Shown: piece by piece, positions 22,786-34,839 of the stretch
How positions within the stretch are numbered: position 1 is the stretch's first letter
Layout: each line of letters begins with the position of its first letter
From: Scolanthus callimorphus
Lineage: Eukaryota > Cnidaria > Anthozoa > Actiniaria > Edwardsiidae
Direction: 5' to 3'
DNA: 64,000 bases
Assembly (NCBI GenBank): GCA_033964015.1
Contig: CM066918.1
Location: 21,039,387-21,103,386 of the forward strand
Notes under the pieces: model-generated
Told to the model about the DNA's origin: nothing
Databases searched by the model: none
Seen by the model: the letters and a program-made list of their open reading frames with translations, nothing else
Translations under genes and position numbers: made by a program

Positions 22786-23030
22786 CAGTTTTGTCCCTAC
22801 CCCAAAGTTGTCCCAGGGTCTTCTCCATCGTTTTTTCAAAATGGTGGTTGACTCGGGAGAAGACCCTGGGGGAGGCTGAGTCACATAACCGTTTCACAAC
22901 AAAGGACAACCTCGTTCCCATGTTTTTCAAACAGTGGTCATGTGGCTCAGCCTCCCCCAGGGTTTTCTACTCGACCAACCGCCATCTTGAAAATTACCCA
23001 CAAGACCCTGGGGACAAGGTTGATATCTCG
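22786..23030. mobile_element. MITE-like inverted repeat of the CAACCTCGTTCCCAGGG family
   Basis: AAGACCCTGGGGGAGGCTGAG (around 22860) pairs with CTCAGCCTCCCCCAGGG (around 22948). The outer ends carry GTTGTCCCAGGGTCTTCTC and GACCCTGGGGACAAGGTTG. The same end words form the 101-bp palindrome at 53630-53730 and a half copy near 44930. Confidence 0.6.
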
Positions 23031-23234
23031 CCTCATGTGAACAAGCCCTACGGGTGTCTACATTTTTATTAGTTGAGTTGTCCTCATGCTTTTTGTGTTT
23101 TGTAAAAGGCAGAAAGGCAATAATATTAGTCTAAATATAATAATTGTATTTTTGATACTACAATTAACTACTACCATCTTTTATTCCTTATAATAGTTGC
23201 GAGCTCCGCTTTTAGGCAGTGCCTAAATCTATAT

Positions 23235-25733
23235 ATTATTAGAAACAGTGTATGCGCTATTAATAACACGATCTGACCCGTCCCTCTCTATATCGCTAGC
23301 CTCGTTTTGATGTTGGGACCTTTTTTGGATAGAAATTTTGGGTTTACCCTTCCAGTCATGATCGTGCAAAACAGATGGGTGTTTCTTCTTTCAAATGGTA
23401 CAAGTCAGTCTCTCTTTACATTTGGCAGCAATATGATCAGCGCCGAGGCAGCCGAAGCATAACCTTTTATCCCGAACAAATTCTTTCCGGTCGACTAGCG
23501 GTTTCTTAGCGAATTCTTTACACTCATTCAAGTCGTGATTATCAGAGCATAGGACACAGTTTTTAGATTTGCCAGAACCTTCCTTCTCGTTCACCCTTCC
23601 TAGGAAGTTACTAGTGCCCCTATTTCTTCCGCGATGTCTACCCGTAAAGCTAGGGGGGCCCATATCCTTACTATTTGGTTTCTCTACGAACTTTTCCGAG
23701 AAGACTGGGTCTGTGGCTAAGTCAGCCTGTTCCGTCACAAACTTAAAAAAGTCACTAAAGCTTGCATTGCTACCTTGGTTACTCCGGATCATACTTGCCC
23801 TCTCGGTCCACTTGCCACGCATGTAGATGGGAAGCTTCTCCCATAGCTGTCGCATAACATGGGCAGCGTTCAAATCGTTCATGTACGACATACCGGTCAT
23901 AGCGTGCTTAGCCTGCTCGAGCGCGATAGCATGATCCTGTAAACCTTGCCCATCCCTTGGCTTAACCGACGGCCAACTAGTTAACTTAGCAATATGCGCG
24001 TTTGCAACCTTAAAAGGATCACTGAAATGTTTTTTCAAAAGGTTCTTCGCTTCACTGTATGAGTTGCTTGACTTCATTTGCAGACAACCTTTTATTACTT
24101 CCTTAGCATTGCCTGCAGTGTATTGATCTAAAACGTATAACCGCTCAATAGAATCTTCTACCTTTGACTCTATGAGTGTCTCGAATGCAGTCATAAAGGT
24201 TGAATACTCCATGCTTTCTCCAGAAAAAAACAGGGAGTTTATGTGAAGGAAGCGAGCTTCTTACATGTTGTGTCATTATCATCTCAGAAATATCAGCTTG
24301 TTTTTGCTGCACCCTTAGAAACTCCTGGTATGGGTTACTCTGGTTTAACTGTGACTGATTGTTTGTAATTGGGTTCTGTACATTCTGTGTATGGTTCTCC
24401 TTCACTGGGGGTAACTGGGTGCCCGGACTAGTGCATGCTGGGAAAAAGGGTGTGGCACCTGGATTTTTGCCAACAGGTCCCTTGTCACCTTCCTTAATGA
24501 CTTGAATAGCATGAAAAGTAGGGACACTAGATGAACAGGATGACCCAAAGGAATCCCCTTTCTCAGACCCTGGTGGTTCCACAATGGGTGATACCAAAGG
24601 GGCGGCAACACTTGATGTTGGTACAGGGACTACTGTCTGTACATTTTTATTTTCTGAGGCTAGGTGGTTAACATTACTGGTGCCTGGGTTGGCTGTGGAA
24701 TTGATATCCAATGGCAAACCATGGCTGTTATTGGAGTGGAAGTGTACTTAACATTTGTGGCAGGCTGCTCAACCAAAACCTCTCCGCTTGGCACATTTTC
24801 AATAGTTTCAAATATTTTTTCTGCCTTAGCCTGAGCTAATTCTTGTTTGACTTCAAGTTCCTCTTGTTTGTTTTTGAGTTCTTGAGATTCTTTCAAATAT
24901 GTCTGTTTGATTTCTAATGCAGCAGCCTTGGCCTTAGCCCTCATTAGGTACACTTTACTAGAAGCACTAGACATTGATGAATAACTGGAATGGGAATGCT
25001 TTGATTTCATGGAACCCTTGTATAGCCCTGATAGGTCATATTTCGATGAACTAGACACAGATGAATGCTTTGAGTGAGAAGACCTTGATTTCATGGAACC
25101 TTGTATAGCCCTGACAGGTATTTAGATGAACTAGACATAGATGAATCCTTCGAGTGTGAGTGCTTTGATTTCATGGAGCTCTGTTCAAGCTCTGCTTCTT
25201 CCGTTAATTTAGCTTCGTGCAAGTACTCAATAATCTTTTGTTTGAAATCAAACACTTCCTTGTCATGTTTAATAAACCACTTAAGTTCCTTTTCCCTTTC
25301 ACCCTCATCATCTAGTGCCTTTATGTACTGTTCGTGCGCTTTTTGTAACAACCCAAATTGTCCATCCAGCTCATTGTTTCCTTTCGAACTAATTTCTGAT
25401 TAGTAAAACTTGACAACAAAGGCTGAATTTTATTAATTTGCTTGGTAACATTACCCAATGCTTGTTTCCTTTCCTTCTTCAATTTTTCTCTATTGAATTC
25501 CCTACCTTTCTCAGTGGCAACTCGCTTTCGAACTCCGTTTTCTACTCCATTTTCACCTTTTAAGAATACATCCGCTGATTGCTTCGCGGGCTCATCCATG
25601 TGCTCTTTGCCGAAGTTGGTAAAGTTTCGCCTTTTTCCCCGGTTTCCTTGGTTCCGTTTTTACCAACGTCCGTATTCTCCGTATGGCCAACTAGAACTCC
25701 GTGAAATTCTTCTTCTTCCTGTATTGGATCCAT
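23235..25733 (-). pseudogene. BEL 1 gag, multiply frameshifted
   Basis: The first ATG on the minus strand is at 25733-25731 (MDPIQEEEEF). The sequence continues through at least five frames. First comes a Lys/Glu-rich coiled-coil region. Next is a Ser-rich block in which a ~25-residue unit (SSMKSKHSHSK..., ending SGLYK) is repeated about three times (25190-24960). Another coiled coil (ELKNKQEELEVKQELAQAKA) follows, then a Pro-rich linker. Last is the DUF1759-type gag core (MEYSTFMTAFETLIESKVED, LPIYMRGKW) and zinc knuckles CVLCSDNHDLNEC and CFGCLGADHIAAKC. An in-frame stop at 23391-23393 replaces a knuckle position, and the frame ends at the 23234 junction. In the family, gag forms the particle that packages element RNA. 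Confidence 0.8.
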
Positions 25734-25756
25734 GATTTAAGCCCTGAGTTTGTCAC

Positions 25757-26064
25757 TGTAAGAGTCTCCGTAAAATCCTTAGACTCTTGTCCTTGTGTGT
25801 AAAAACCCGAGAAACAACTCACGCCAATTCCAGATTTTGTTCTTGTAATTAAACAGAAGATCCTTGTACATCCGTGGTTATAATATTCGATGTGAGACTC
25901 CGTAGAAACAATAAATATATCCGTATAATATACAAAGAACTAACGAATTTGAAGAGGTGACAAACTCGTGCGGGATTGTCTTGCCTACTTGACAATGCGC
26001 CCGCGAAGCCTTATGGGGGACCACAGGAATCCCGTAACAACCAAATGCTCAAGTAGCATTTACA
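25757..26064 (-). repeat. BEL 1 5' LTR
   Basis: 308 bp, the pair of 8405-8722. In element orientation transcription would start here and run toward lower coordinates. The 23 bases between LTR and gag ATG (25734-25756) are short for a leader; a primer-binding site was not identified with confidence. Confidence 0.85.
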
Positions 26065-26740
26065 GAATTATTTTTGCCTCCCTTAATAATGTTTGCGCTA
26101 TCGCTTAGGTAATAGCCATATACTCTTTATTGGTCTTTCCTATTGTTGCATTGTGATAGTACTTCTAGATTAGTAAAATCGAGGCACTGACCGAGGTCAG
26201 TAGTTTTTTTTATATATGGCTAATTAGCTTCTGAAATCTAGCGCCAATGCGCTAAGCCCCGGTTGGATGTCACAGCATTGTGCCGGATACAATTTAACGT
26301 TTCTGTTGTGCTTAGGGAACTGTCATTATTTGACCCTCCCCTTAAAGGTACCTTAACAACTGTGGCCCTTCCCTTTATAGTCCTGAAAAAAAAAACCTTC
26401 ACCCGTTCTTTTTTTTTAAGTCAATGACATCATCACGTCCTTTAGTAATTTTACCTCCTGGACCGCTACTCAGGCTATTCTAAGGAAGGATTATATAAAG
26501 ATCCAGTTTTAATAAAGCAAAACTCCGTCTCCTTTCTCTTAGGCGAGATATACATCTACAAAACGGACGAATTTTGCGCATTCCGCGTTTCTGGACACTT
26601 GTCGAGAGGCTTACTGCACCGAGGACATGCATATTCCAACACAGACCTGAACATGGCATAGTAAATTACACCGTGTGATCTTCGTCTCTATTTATAGAGA
26701 GAACTGGCTTTCAAGTCAAGAAAAAAAAATTTGTTCGTCG

Positions 26741-27053
26741 TATAATAAATAACTCATGTAATACTGGCAGGCAGTTTACTCGTTGCTCAAAATTTTCCTC
26801 ACCACTGCGGTTCTCGGAAAGATTTCCTCCAAAAAAAAGGCTAAATTAATTACAAATTTAGGGTATTTTCGTGTGTTATCGAGCGCCATGTATAATAAAT
26901 AACTCAGATGGTTTTTTCATGTAATACTGGCAGGCAGTTTACTCGTCCCTCAAAATTTTTCCTCACCACTGCGGTTCTCGGAAAGATTTCCTCCAAAAAA
27001 AGGCGAAATTAATTACAAATGTAGGGTATTTTCGTGTGTTATCGAGCGCCATG
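26741..27053 (+). repeat. Tandem duplication, two ~150-163-bp units
   Basis: Unit 1 (26741-26890) and unit 2 (26891-27053) both run from TATAATAAATAACTCA through GGCAGGCAGTTTACTCG, CCACTGCGGTTCTCGG and TTTCGTGTGTTATCGAGCG. They differ by few substitutions and a 10-base insertion in unit 2. The remaining DNA over 26065-27370 holds no recognised gene. Confidence 0.8.
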
Positions 27054-27377
27054 GAATTGGATTGCGAGAGCTGTGAAATCGTACTTACGGCTCGATAAAT
27101 GAGCAAGTCACAGAAGGAATCCTCTAATCGCAGCAGGATAGGGAAGATTAATGGATAAATACGTGAAAATATGAAGGCGACTTCAAGTAAAATAAAAGTT
27201 GCATGTAAATCAACCCAAAAAGTGTAGGTGTCTAAAGAGCGTATGTTTGAATGGATTCACAGGAACATAGGAATTCTCAAAGCAGCTGTCATCAGTGTAG
27301 ATCTTGCGATAAGCCTTCGATCTTGTCTGCACAATCGGTCTTCTTTGTTCTGGAGCGTATCTTTGAGTAAAATACCT

Positions 27378-27690
27378 CTATCTTCTTCTCAGTGATGACG
27401 GAACAAAGCTTCGTTTGGCTTCGTGGTATTCTGGCACACTAGCCAATTGATGTTGAGTGTCACAAGAAAGTGAGGCTTTGTTATAGTGATGCCTTTCCAT
27501 GGCAACATACATCACAGCAAGATGGAACATTGATTTCTGTATCAAGCCATAATTTCCTCCCTTGACAACAACTGGGTAGTGGAGATATGCTAGAGGCACT
27601 AGCTCCTCAAACAGGTGACAAGGACACACATACTCCACATCTTTGCACTGGCCAAATGCTTCAATCACCTGGGTACGCACCTTCAACCAC
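27378..27690 (-). pseudogene. Fragment of a cnidarian multi-copy protein (C-terminal-type domain)
   Basis: A ~100-codon minus-strand frame without an ATG start: VIEAFGQCKDVEYVCPC, LFEELVPLAYLHYPVV, KGGNYGLIQKSMFHL and ERHHYNKASL. The pattern L.PL...Y.V...GGN.......(F/L)......(R/H).(N/H)Y.KA.L resembles the conserved C-terminal region of unnamed multi-copy cnidarian proteins, possibly the family represented at 1-1185 (recall, not a search result). No start or stop signals or introns could be placed, so it is probably a remnant. Confidence 0.35.
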
Positions 27691-27699
27691 CTTCAGAAG

Positions 27700-30600
27700 G
27701 CAAGGACACGACAAATAGCCACATCGCTGAATAACATCTTCTGAGCTATTCAAATAAACATGGAAATGCCCAAGCTCGGGTATGAGAGATGAGACTGGAT
27801 CTTGAGCTGCAGCCTTGCATATCAGCTTTTTCTTTAATTAGTGCTAGTAATAGTGACAATAGTGGTAGTCTTCTTTACTGTGCCGGGAGTGCTCGATCTC
27901 ATCAATGAGTTGGGTGGACTTAAGGGTTTGGCACTCTTCTTGTTCTTCTCGTGAATATACCTGTAATGATAAATCCATAAAGACTGATTCTCTCTCTAAT
28001 TGTGCGAAAAAACGTTTTACTTGTCAACTTTTTCCAGGTGGGCATACAAAAATATGTTTTCTGATACTGCTAAATATTTTGCAATTTGCATCATTGCCAT
28101 GCACCACCTCAGAGAAACATTGGTTTGTCCAACATAGCAACAGTAACAAGGAAAGTAGAACAGTGAGTTTGCGATCAATGAATTGGCCTTACTATTGCAT
28201 TCTGTTCTGGAAACATTAGATAGCCACAGTGTTGGTTGGATTTGTTGTCACAATTTTTTTTCCTTTTCCCTTTTCAGGAAAAGACTATTTCTCCACAGCA
28301 TTTAAGACGAAATTTCAACCAATCCCACAAAACTATCTAATACCATTCTTTCTAGTATAGTGCAATTCCAGGTAAAATTCACACTCGCACCACCGTGTTA
28401 ATATATAAATACTGTATTTGTCTTTGGAAATTTTGGTGGGGGTATGGATTTTTTTCTGGAATTGCACTGCTGCATGACTGATGTATTGATTTCTCTGAAG
28501 GGTGCAGGCAGGCTTGCAAGTTGTTACTGTGTTGCTGTCTATTCCACCCCTACAGAGCTTTGGTCCAGTTTGTGGCATTTCCACAATGATCTCCCTGTGT
28601 AAGGTTGAAAGGGCAGGACGAATGACAGCTTCTATCGGTTGAAACCAGGAGAAGGGTTGTCATGTGTACAGCATTGGTTGTTACACATCCACTGGCCAAC
28701 TTAACAGAGTTGATGTTATGAAAGTAATCAATGACAAGATCTGGAATGAGTTCTGTCTAAACAAACAAGCCAAAATGATAATCTCACTCATAGCATGATT
28801 AAATAACAAACAAAAGATGTAGAGAAGATACAATCTAATATAAACCATGTTCAGTGATTGCTTGCCTTTGTGATTGCTTGCTTTGCCTTTTATTGTGCTC
28901 CCTACAGGTACTCGGCAGAGATCGGGTGTTTCTTTGATGTTGTGGTTTTTGTTTACCTGGAGACTCCGATAACCTCCCAAATTTCCATGCCACTTGATGC
29001 CAAGCCATGCAGGCTTAAGAATATTGAGCTTTCATAAAAAAAAACTCACAATGTTTCTGGAGGGTATGATGGGGAAGGGGTGGTAAATATCCCATTTCAA
29101 TATTCTTACAAGGTCACAATGTTTTTGGTTCTTTGATATTTAAAACAGAAAGAAAAGTGATTTTTGCGTAAACTATATATCCTGCGAAAATTTGAAGCAT
29201 TCCCTGGAGAATTTCCAATTTCTCTCAAGACACCTAATATGGAAATTGAATTAACTAATATGGGTTGAATTAATTATTAGGGCACTGTATAAATTCCAGG
29301 GTAAATAAAGACCCCCTGTAGAGCCTTGGGTTTTAAAGGTAACAACCCAGCTCAGTGTAAATCTAGAATAGCCATTTGGTATTTTCATTCAAATGGCAGA
29401 TGTTAGCTAGATTGACCAGTATCTGTAGTAAAGTAGCTGCCATATGAGGGCAGCAATCTTTTTCTCTTGCAGATCAACCCTTTTCTGACTGCGCCTCTCA
29501 GAGACTAGGATATGTGCTGCTGTAAAGCTGATGGTCATTAGAAGTCCAAAACTGTTTCAATAATGTATGGTCGACAAGCTGATTACGATTTGGGTGCTTG
29601 TCCATTCCTTTGCTAAGCTGATCAACTTGCTGCTTCAATTTTGGCTCTACTTTAAAAAATTAAAAGGAATTCAGCTCCTTTTCCAGAAAACATGCAACAT
29701 GATACCACATCTCAGTTGTTTATTTTTTTCCTAGAGGGAGGGTTACAAATTCTGTCTTCTAATTGATTACAAGAGCATCCATACACTGGCAATTTTATTT
29801 ACTGGCTTTAGGTGGGTTAAAATAGGGCAAAATTGTGGCCAAGGGCAGGAAAACTATTTTTTCAGGATATATGGACCCACCTACAGCCAATTATTTTTAT
29901 GAAAATAAGTGCAAGCAAACGGTTACATTGACCTTGTAGGTATAGATGTGGAATGTCTAATCATGCCTACTAGTAAAAAAAAATTTCTGAATAGTTTCTT
30001 TTGCCTCCAAGCCTTGCGCAGTGGTATTTTTCACCAACTGGTAAGTATCACTTAATGTGTTCTTTTACTCTTTGCTTCACAAGCCTTTTCTCCTTTCATA
30101 ATTTAAGAGCTGTTCTCTTTTACATGACTGTATAAATAGAGTTTTGTCGTTTTCATATCACCAAGTTTTTCTTTGATCTTTATCCATGTAGAGTGCTTAA
30201 GCATGACATCTCCTTCTTTTCCTATTAGCATTGTCCCAAACTGCCTCTCAGCAAATTGCTAGTATTAAATTTCTTCATCCTAAGAATACAAAAATAATAT
30301 TAAGGACTAGTTGATCATCCGTGAATAAATTCACTCATGCTGTCTTTGAAGGGTGTTAGCGTAGATGGCAAAACAAAATTTGTTAACGATTTTTACTGAA
30401 AACCCAAAACAGCGACTTTAGTTTGTTGTTTTTCTCTTGGCGCACGCGCTTCACCTGTTTTGCCCGAGGAAAACTACATGGTGACGTTTTTGGCGCAAAG
30501 ACTTATGATTAATCTTTGAGAATGCAGTTTGGATGTGTTTCCAGATAGCTTTTTAAAAACAAAGTGAATTTTATTATTGTTCAAAGTGAATCTTTGACTT

Positions 30601-30980
30601 CCTAAATATTTTTTTTAACAAACACTGCCACGGATTAACTTCAAGCAAAGTCCATTTACTTTTGAAATCGTCCTTTTTAGTGATTTCACTTTGAAATTGC
30701 CCCTTATAGTGTTTGTGTTACTGATTGCTTACAGATTTAAAAACATTAAACGATCTGAAACCCCAAACCAGCAAGCAACGAGTTTTTGGCTCGTTTTTTT
30801 TCTTCGGCGCGCGCACTTGAATGGCTGCCCAGGCACAACAACAACAACATTTGCCCAGGTTTGAGCAACACATTTTAAAAACAAAACTAACTCAACTTAT
30901 ATGGACAGCTCCCATTAAATGAAATGGTCTAAATTTCAAGCTTTCATTCACAGAAAAGTTAGAGATGTTTATAAAGCATC
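27700..30980. other. Largely non-coding; isolated exon-like pieces
   Basis: A minus-strand piece at about 29506-29653 reads EPKLKQQVDQLSKGMDKHPN and on to a stop, preceded by a plausible acceptor (TTTAATTTTTTAAAG). Minus-strand open pieces at 28333-28620 (EAVIRPALSTLHREIIVEMP) and 28690-28760 also look weakly coding. They cannot be joined into one gene, and no family was recognised. The rest is AT-rich with no structured repeat seen. Confidence 0.3.
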
Positions 30981-30987
30981 TCCAAAC

Positions 30988-31090
30988 ATGGCGGACAGCG
31001 TCTCCTCGCTAAAGAAAATGCTTGAATCGCAGCTTCTCTTCTCGCATCGATTTAAAAAAACTAACATCAGCTTGCAACCCTGTGAGCGGT
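30988..31090 (+). CDS. Possible first coding exon, unknown gene
   Basis: AAACATGGCGGAC is a good eukaryotic start context. The frame MADSVSSLKKMLESQLLFSH continues to CER and meets a donor-like GAGCG|GTATGT at about 31090. No second exon was found downstream, and a minus-strand frame overlaps, so this rests only on start context and donor. Confidence 0.25.
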
Positions 31091-31094
31091 ATGT

Positions 31095-33340
31095 ATCACG
31101 TCCACGGTGGTAGTTAGCTCGACAGGCTTTCCAACTTTTACAGGAATGGTTTGGTTGTTTGAGCACATGCCACCCCTATGCTAGTATGGTGCAATCGCAT
31201 ACCTCAGCAGTATCAGTAGGATTGATTGTGTCATTACATTAAAGGGGCACTCACACGCTTAATTCTTGTACAACCTGTCAAAAAATAGTTATTATTCTAA
31301 TCACAAAAATACACTTAAGTTTACCAGGAATAACCAAAATAACAGTCCAGGTTTGTTAAATGACCTTTAATCCACTGTTAATCAATGTAAATCTATAGTG
31401 CTTTTATCTATTTTCAAGAGGATGGAATTGGATTGCGATTTGAATTATTTGCTTGTCAGGCAAGCGTGCGAGTGCCCCTTTAATTGATATGGATCACATT
31501 AATTGATATGGATATGCCTACCTTTGGTCTCTTGGAAATGTCTTCTTGATTTTCAAATGGAAAGAGCATCTTCGGTGCCTTTTTCTTGCATTTGTTGCAT
31601 CAGAAAGAGCCAGGACGGTAGGTGGGGTCATTCTCCCCAAACTTGTCGATAATAGGGTAAAACTTTGGAGGGATAGGGTTTGGGTGAATTCTAGAAGTCC
31701 TCAATATGAGGGAAAATGGTCGAAATGAAGCTGACATATTATTGTGTCATATCTGCAAACTTGGGGTGTGGCATGCCTCAGTGGCCCATGACAGGCAGAT
31801 GAATGCCAGGTTTTGGCTTTTGCTTCGAAAAAAACGAAATACCCACATGATGATGGGAATCAAAATGTTTTTCACTTTGTACGACTTTTCCCCCCTTTTC
31901 CACTCTGTCAGCGTTGCGAGGCAACGCGAATAAAGTATTTTGCCAAGCGCCATATTTCATTAGCTGTGCACAGATAAAGGATTAATTTACATGATATGTG
32001 AATATGGAGTCTGAGCATTGATTATTTTATCTAAGCCTTGCGGTTTTGTAACACTACCCAAGGCGAGCAAACCTGAAGAACTCACGTACGCAAGTAGGAG
32101 GTTCATAACCCTTCTACTGAGGCTAGATTTTTTGTAGACAAATTCAGTTATACTTCTAATATCGACATTGTGGGACGGTCATGGGGAGTCAAACTACAAC
32201 ATATGTGATCATGAAGTTATGAAATTTATTTTTTCCCTTTGAATGCTTATGCGAGAAACCGCTGCCACGAGAATATGTTTGATCGAGCGCGCCAAAACGT
32301 TGCCTATATCCTAGAGCATAAGAAGATGATCTGCTTCAGCGCCACCGGATTTTTAGCGCTCAAAATGTTGCCTTATTTACATATGAATTCGCGAGGCGTT
32401 GCTAATTTGGGCAACAATGGGGACGTTGTAGTTCCTTTATTATTTACTTATTTCTTTCACTAAACTTAAATCATAACACTAATGCTTTCAGCTCAGTTTT
32501 AGATTTGGCGGAACAAAAGAGCTTTTGGGCTATCCTGGCACAAATAGTTGAGATTTTTTATTCGGGCAAGTCAGATTTAATACGTCAATGGTAATGAATT
32601 TGATGCAATCTCCTTAAGGACTGGCCAAAAGAGCTATATGTACTGACGAAATCGGGCTGTATAAACGTTTGAAATGACTTTTGAGAAGTCTTTAGACTTT
32701 TGGAATTTTATGATATGTGGTGGGACATTCGCGTTATTGTTTCGATAAGTGCTTTTGATTCGCAAAGTGCTTTTTGGATTTGGTGAGAAACTCCTCAATC
32801 AAAATAACCCGATGAAACCACCCAGCCCGTCAATTTGGAAAAGTGTTTTGTAAAAGGAGGATGACACTTTCATTCCTATGTCTGCCCAGAGTATAAAAAG
32901 CTTGGCCATGATAGGACTATCCTTGAGGTCATCCATAACAATATGGTTATAAAGTGAGGATCAAAGTCACCTTGATAATATATAGATTTAGGCAATGCCT
33001 AAAAGCGGAACTCGAGTCATACACACCCCACCTGCATGGTTTATTCTTATAACAAATGTATCCCTTTTAAGGATACCTAGGCGATACCTAGCCTTAAATT
33101 TTCACCCTCGAATTTATAGTTAACCAACCTGGAATTTTAATGAGGATAAAATATCATTTTGACTAGGTTAAAACTCTGTCACCGTGCATCCTGTAGCCCA
33201 TACGCAGCGCCTCGTGGTCAGCGGTGCATCGCTAAGATCAGGCGCCTTGCTTACATGTTGCATGTGCTTGCTCACTGGATCGTGCGATCATGCAAGGTTG
33301 CTTGCTTGTTTTCTAAGCGTTTAAGCATTTGAGTTTATTT
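31095..33340. other. No confident gene
   Basis: A minus-strand exon-like piece at about 31535-31630 (ALSDATNARKRHRRCSFHL) ends at a donor-like CCAAAG|GTAGGC, without a partner. A GGAGCTC-family terminus (AATATATAGATTTAGGC, then AATGCCTAAAAGCGG) lies at 32972-33016, orphaned. 33170-33340 may be the leader of the following DIRS-like element. Confidence 0.35.
32972..33016 (+). repeat. Orphan GGAGCTCCGC-family terminus
   Basis: Matches the left end of the 58189-59400 element (AATATATAGATTTAG, hairpin GGCAATGCC, TAAAAGCGGA) with a change of AGCTCC to ACTCGA. No matching right end was found in the next 2 kb. Confidence 0.6.
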
Positions 33341-33350
33341 GGAGCGCTTC

Positions 33351-34640
33351 ATGATGCCTCGCACAACTACAAACAGTTTGCAAGCTGGTTCCATGTTCGA
33401 GGATGCGGAAAATCACAGTAGCGTTGCCTCATCGTCGATTTCGGCGCCGGAATCGCTTCACGTTGGCTCTTCGACGGCTTCAGCGCCTACTTCGAGTGCT
33501 TCCTTTCACTCTGCGACTTACTCGCCCTTAGTTGCTCCCAGCGGTCCTGTTGCCTCCGCTGGCCCTTCTAGTGGTCTCCAGCCTTCATCAGAGCTCATGG
33601 CGTGGATCAATTTTGCGGTTCAGACAGCATTACAGGCCCAAATTCCATCCTTCACGGCGCAACTCTTGGGTTCCCCTTCGCCTAGTGTGCATCAGCCGAC
33701 ATCTACTGCCTCCAGCGCCGCAGCCGCAAATGTCCCTCCTCTGGCTCCTACTGGGCGTACAGGTTTCGTTTCTTCGGCTCAAGGTAGGCCTGCGATTCCT
33801 GGTTTTGTGAATACTTATTCGTCACCCGCTGTGGCAAGTTATACATTTCCCGGAACGTTTTCCTCTGGTCTAGCGTTGGATTCGACGACTTTACGAGCCG
33901 CGCTACGCCGGGGGCGCTCGATCAAAGTTTTGTGATAGGCCCTGGGTTTTCTCCGGTTCCTGCCAAAACCGTTTCACAAATCTTGCAAGGCAAATTTGTT
34001 GACTTGTCTGAGCTTTTACCGGCCAACTTGGAGCAGGATTCAGATTTTGAATCAAGTCAATTGGTTTACGAGGGCAAAGTGATTTTGTCAGCGCCCAAGA
34101 AGAACCGAAGAGAAATCAGCGATATTGTATCATGGATGGAGGCGTTTTCCATTTATTGCCTGGTTCTCGCAGCCTCCTTTCCCCATCGATGGCGCGATTT
34201 GATGTTGTATAAAATGTTCATATTGCGTGTCTATCAGCGCTTTAGCACCCCAGTGTGGCGAAAGTATGACGAGGCTTATCGCAAAAACGCAGCTGCTACG
34301 CGTCGCTCTGATTGGTCAGTCATGGACTCGGAACTATTTAACTTCCATGCTGCAGGCGCACCCGCCAAGATTTCTGACAACGCGGAGCCCCGCGGCTCAC
34401 AAGCATCCACAATTTTCTGCATCTCTTGGAACAATGGGAGGTGCAAGGCCCCATCAACTGCTTGAAAATTCGCTCACAAGTGCTCGGACTGCCAGGGCTT
34501 TCACCGTCTTAGGGACTGCGCTAGCGCTAGGTCATCTGGGAAAGATAGGCGACAGTCAGATTATCACACGGACGAAGAGTCTCGCTCTCACAGTCGCGAT
34601 TCGTAGCGATCAAGGCACAAGTAGGCCGCAGGACTGTAGA
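33351..34640 (+). pseudogene. DIRS-type gag-like protein with C/H zinc module, frameshifted and truncated
   Basis: The ATG at 33351 opens a Ser/Ala/Pro-rich region (MMPRTTTNSLQAGSMF) ending in a frameshift near 33905. The next frame (33911-34465) carries SFVIGPGFSPVPAKTVSQIL, LPANLEQD, REISDIVSWMEAFSIYCLVL and RRSDWSVMDSELFNFH, then FCISWNNGRCK. A stop near 34463 interrupts before FAHKCSDCQGFHRLRDC. The C.....C....C..C...H....C series is a zinc module. I associate this gag type with DIRS-like elements in cnidarians and fish (recall). It is a different family from the one at 4.1-5.8 kb. No RT of the same element follows; the 3' side is replaced by a LINE. Confidence 0.6.
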
Positions 34641-34839
34641 CTTATCATTTCGTTATTATTAGTTGTTGCTGTTGGCTGTTAGCCCCTTTCTCATCTCGGT
34701 TTTTTGATAGTTCAGGAGTTGTTTTGTTGTTGTTGTTTTTGGCATCGTCCATCGGCTGTATGAACCATGTTAAGGAACTTGAAACTTTGGCTAAAAAATG
34801 TGATTCCCATCTTTATGTGTAATTTCCATCAGCTGTTCG

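Larger units (their letters stand above)
13903..23234 (-). mobile_element. Compound insertion with GGAGCTCCGC ends (Helitron/HINE-like, tentative) in BEL 1
   Basis: The left end reads AGCGGAGCTCC, then a GC-rich hairpin (13913-13937, GCGGCGGCC loop GGCCGCCGC), then AGCTGAGCACCATACCTAAG. The right end reads GAGCTCCGCTTTTAGGCAGTGCCTAAATCTATATATT (given here with internal hairpin AGGCAGTGCCT at 23213-23224). The same two end types bound the simple 1.2-kb copy at 58189-59400, in opposite orientation. The BEL 1 frame on both sides can be joined at an AT-rich site without a long duplication. Asymmetric hairpins, short subterminal inverted repeats and internal minisatellites recall Helentron-related HINE elements; this class call is inference. 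A second right-type end occurs inside at 20870-20914, so two copies or a duplication are involved. It contains several nested MITEs and no recognised gene. Confidence 0.6.
8405..26064 (-). mobile_element. BEL/Pao LTR retrotransposon 1, full length but decayed, with nested insertions
   Basis: Two direct copies of a ~310-bp LTR (TGTAAG...TTTACA as seen on the plus strand) bound the element. The flanks are GAATA (left) and GAATT (right), a 5-bp duplication with one mismatch, as expected for BEL/Pao. Reading on the minus strand from the right: 5' LTR, gag (DUF1759-like region and zinc knuckles), aspartic protease, reverse transcriptase with YVDD, RNase H, zinc-finger integrase with DDE, 3' LTR. 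Gag and protease are separated by the 13903-23234 insertion, and protease and RT by the 12112-13111 MITE. The many frameshifts show it is dead. No env-like frame was seen. Confidence 0.88.
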
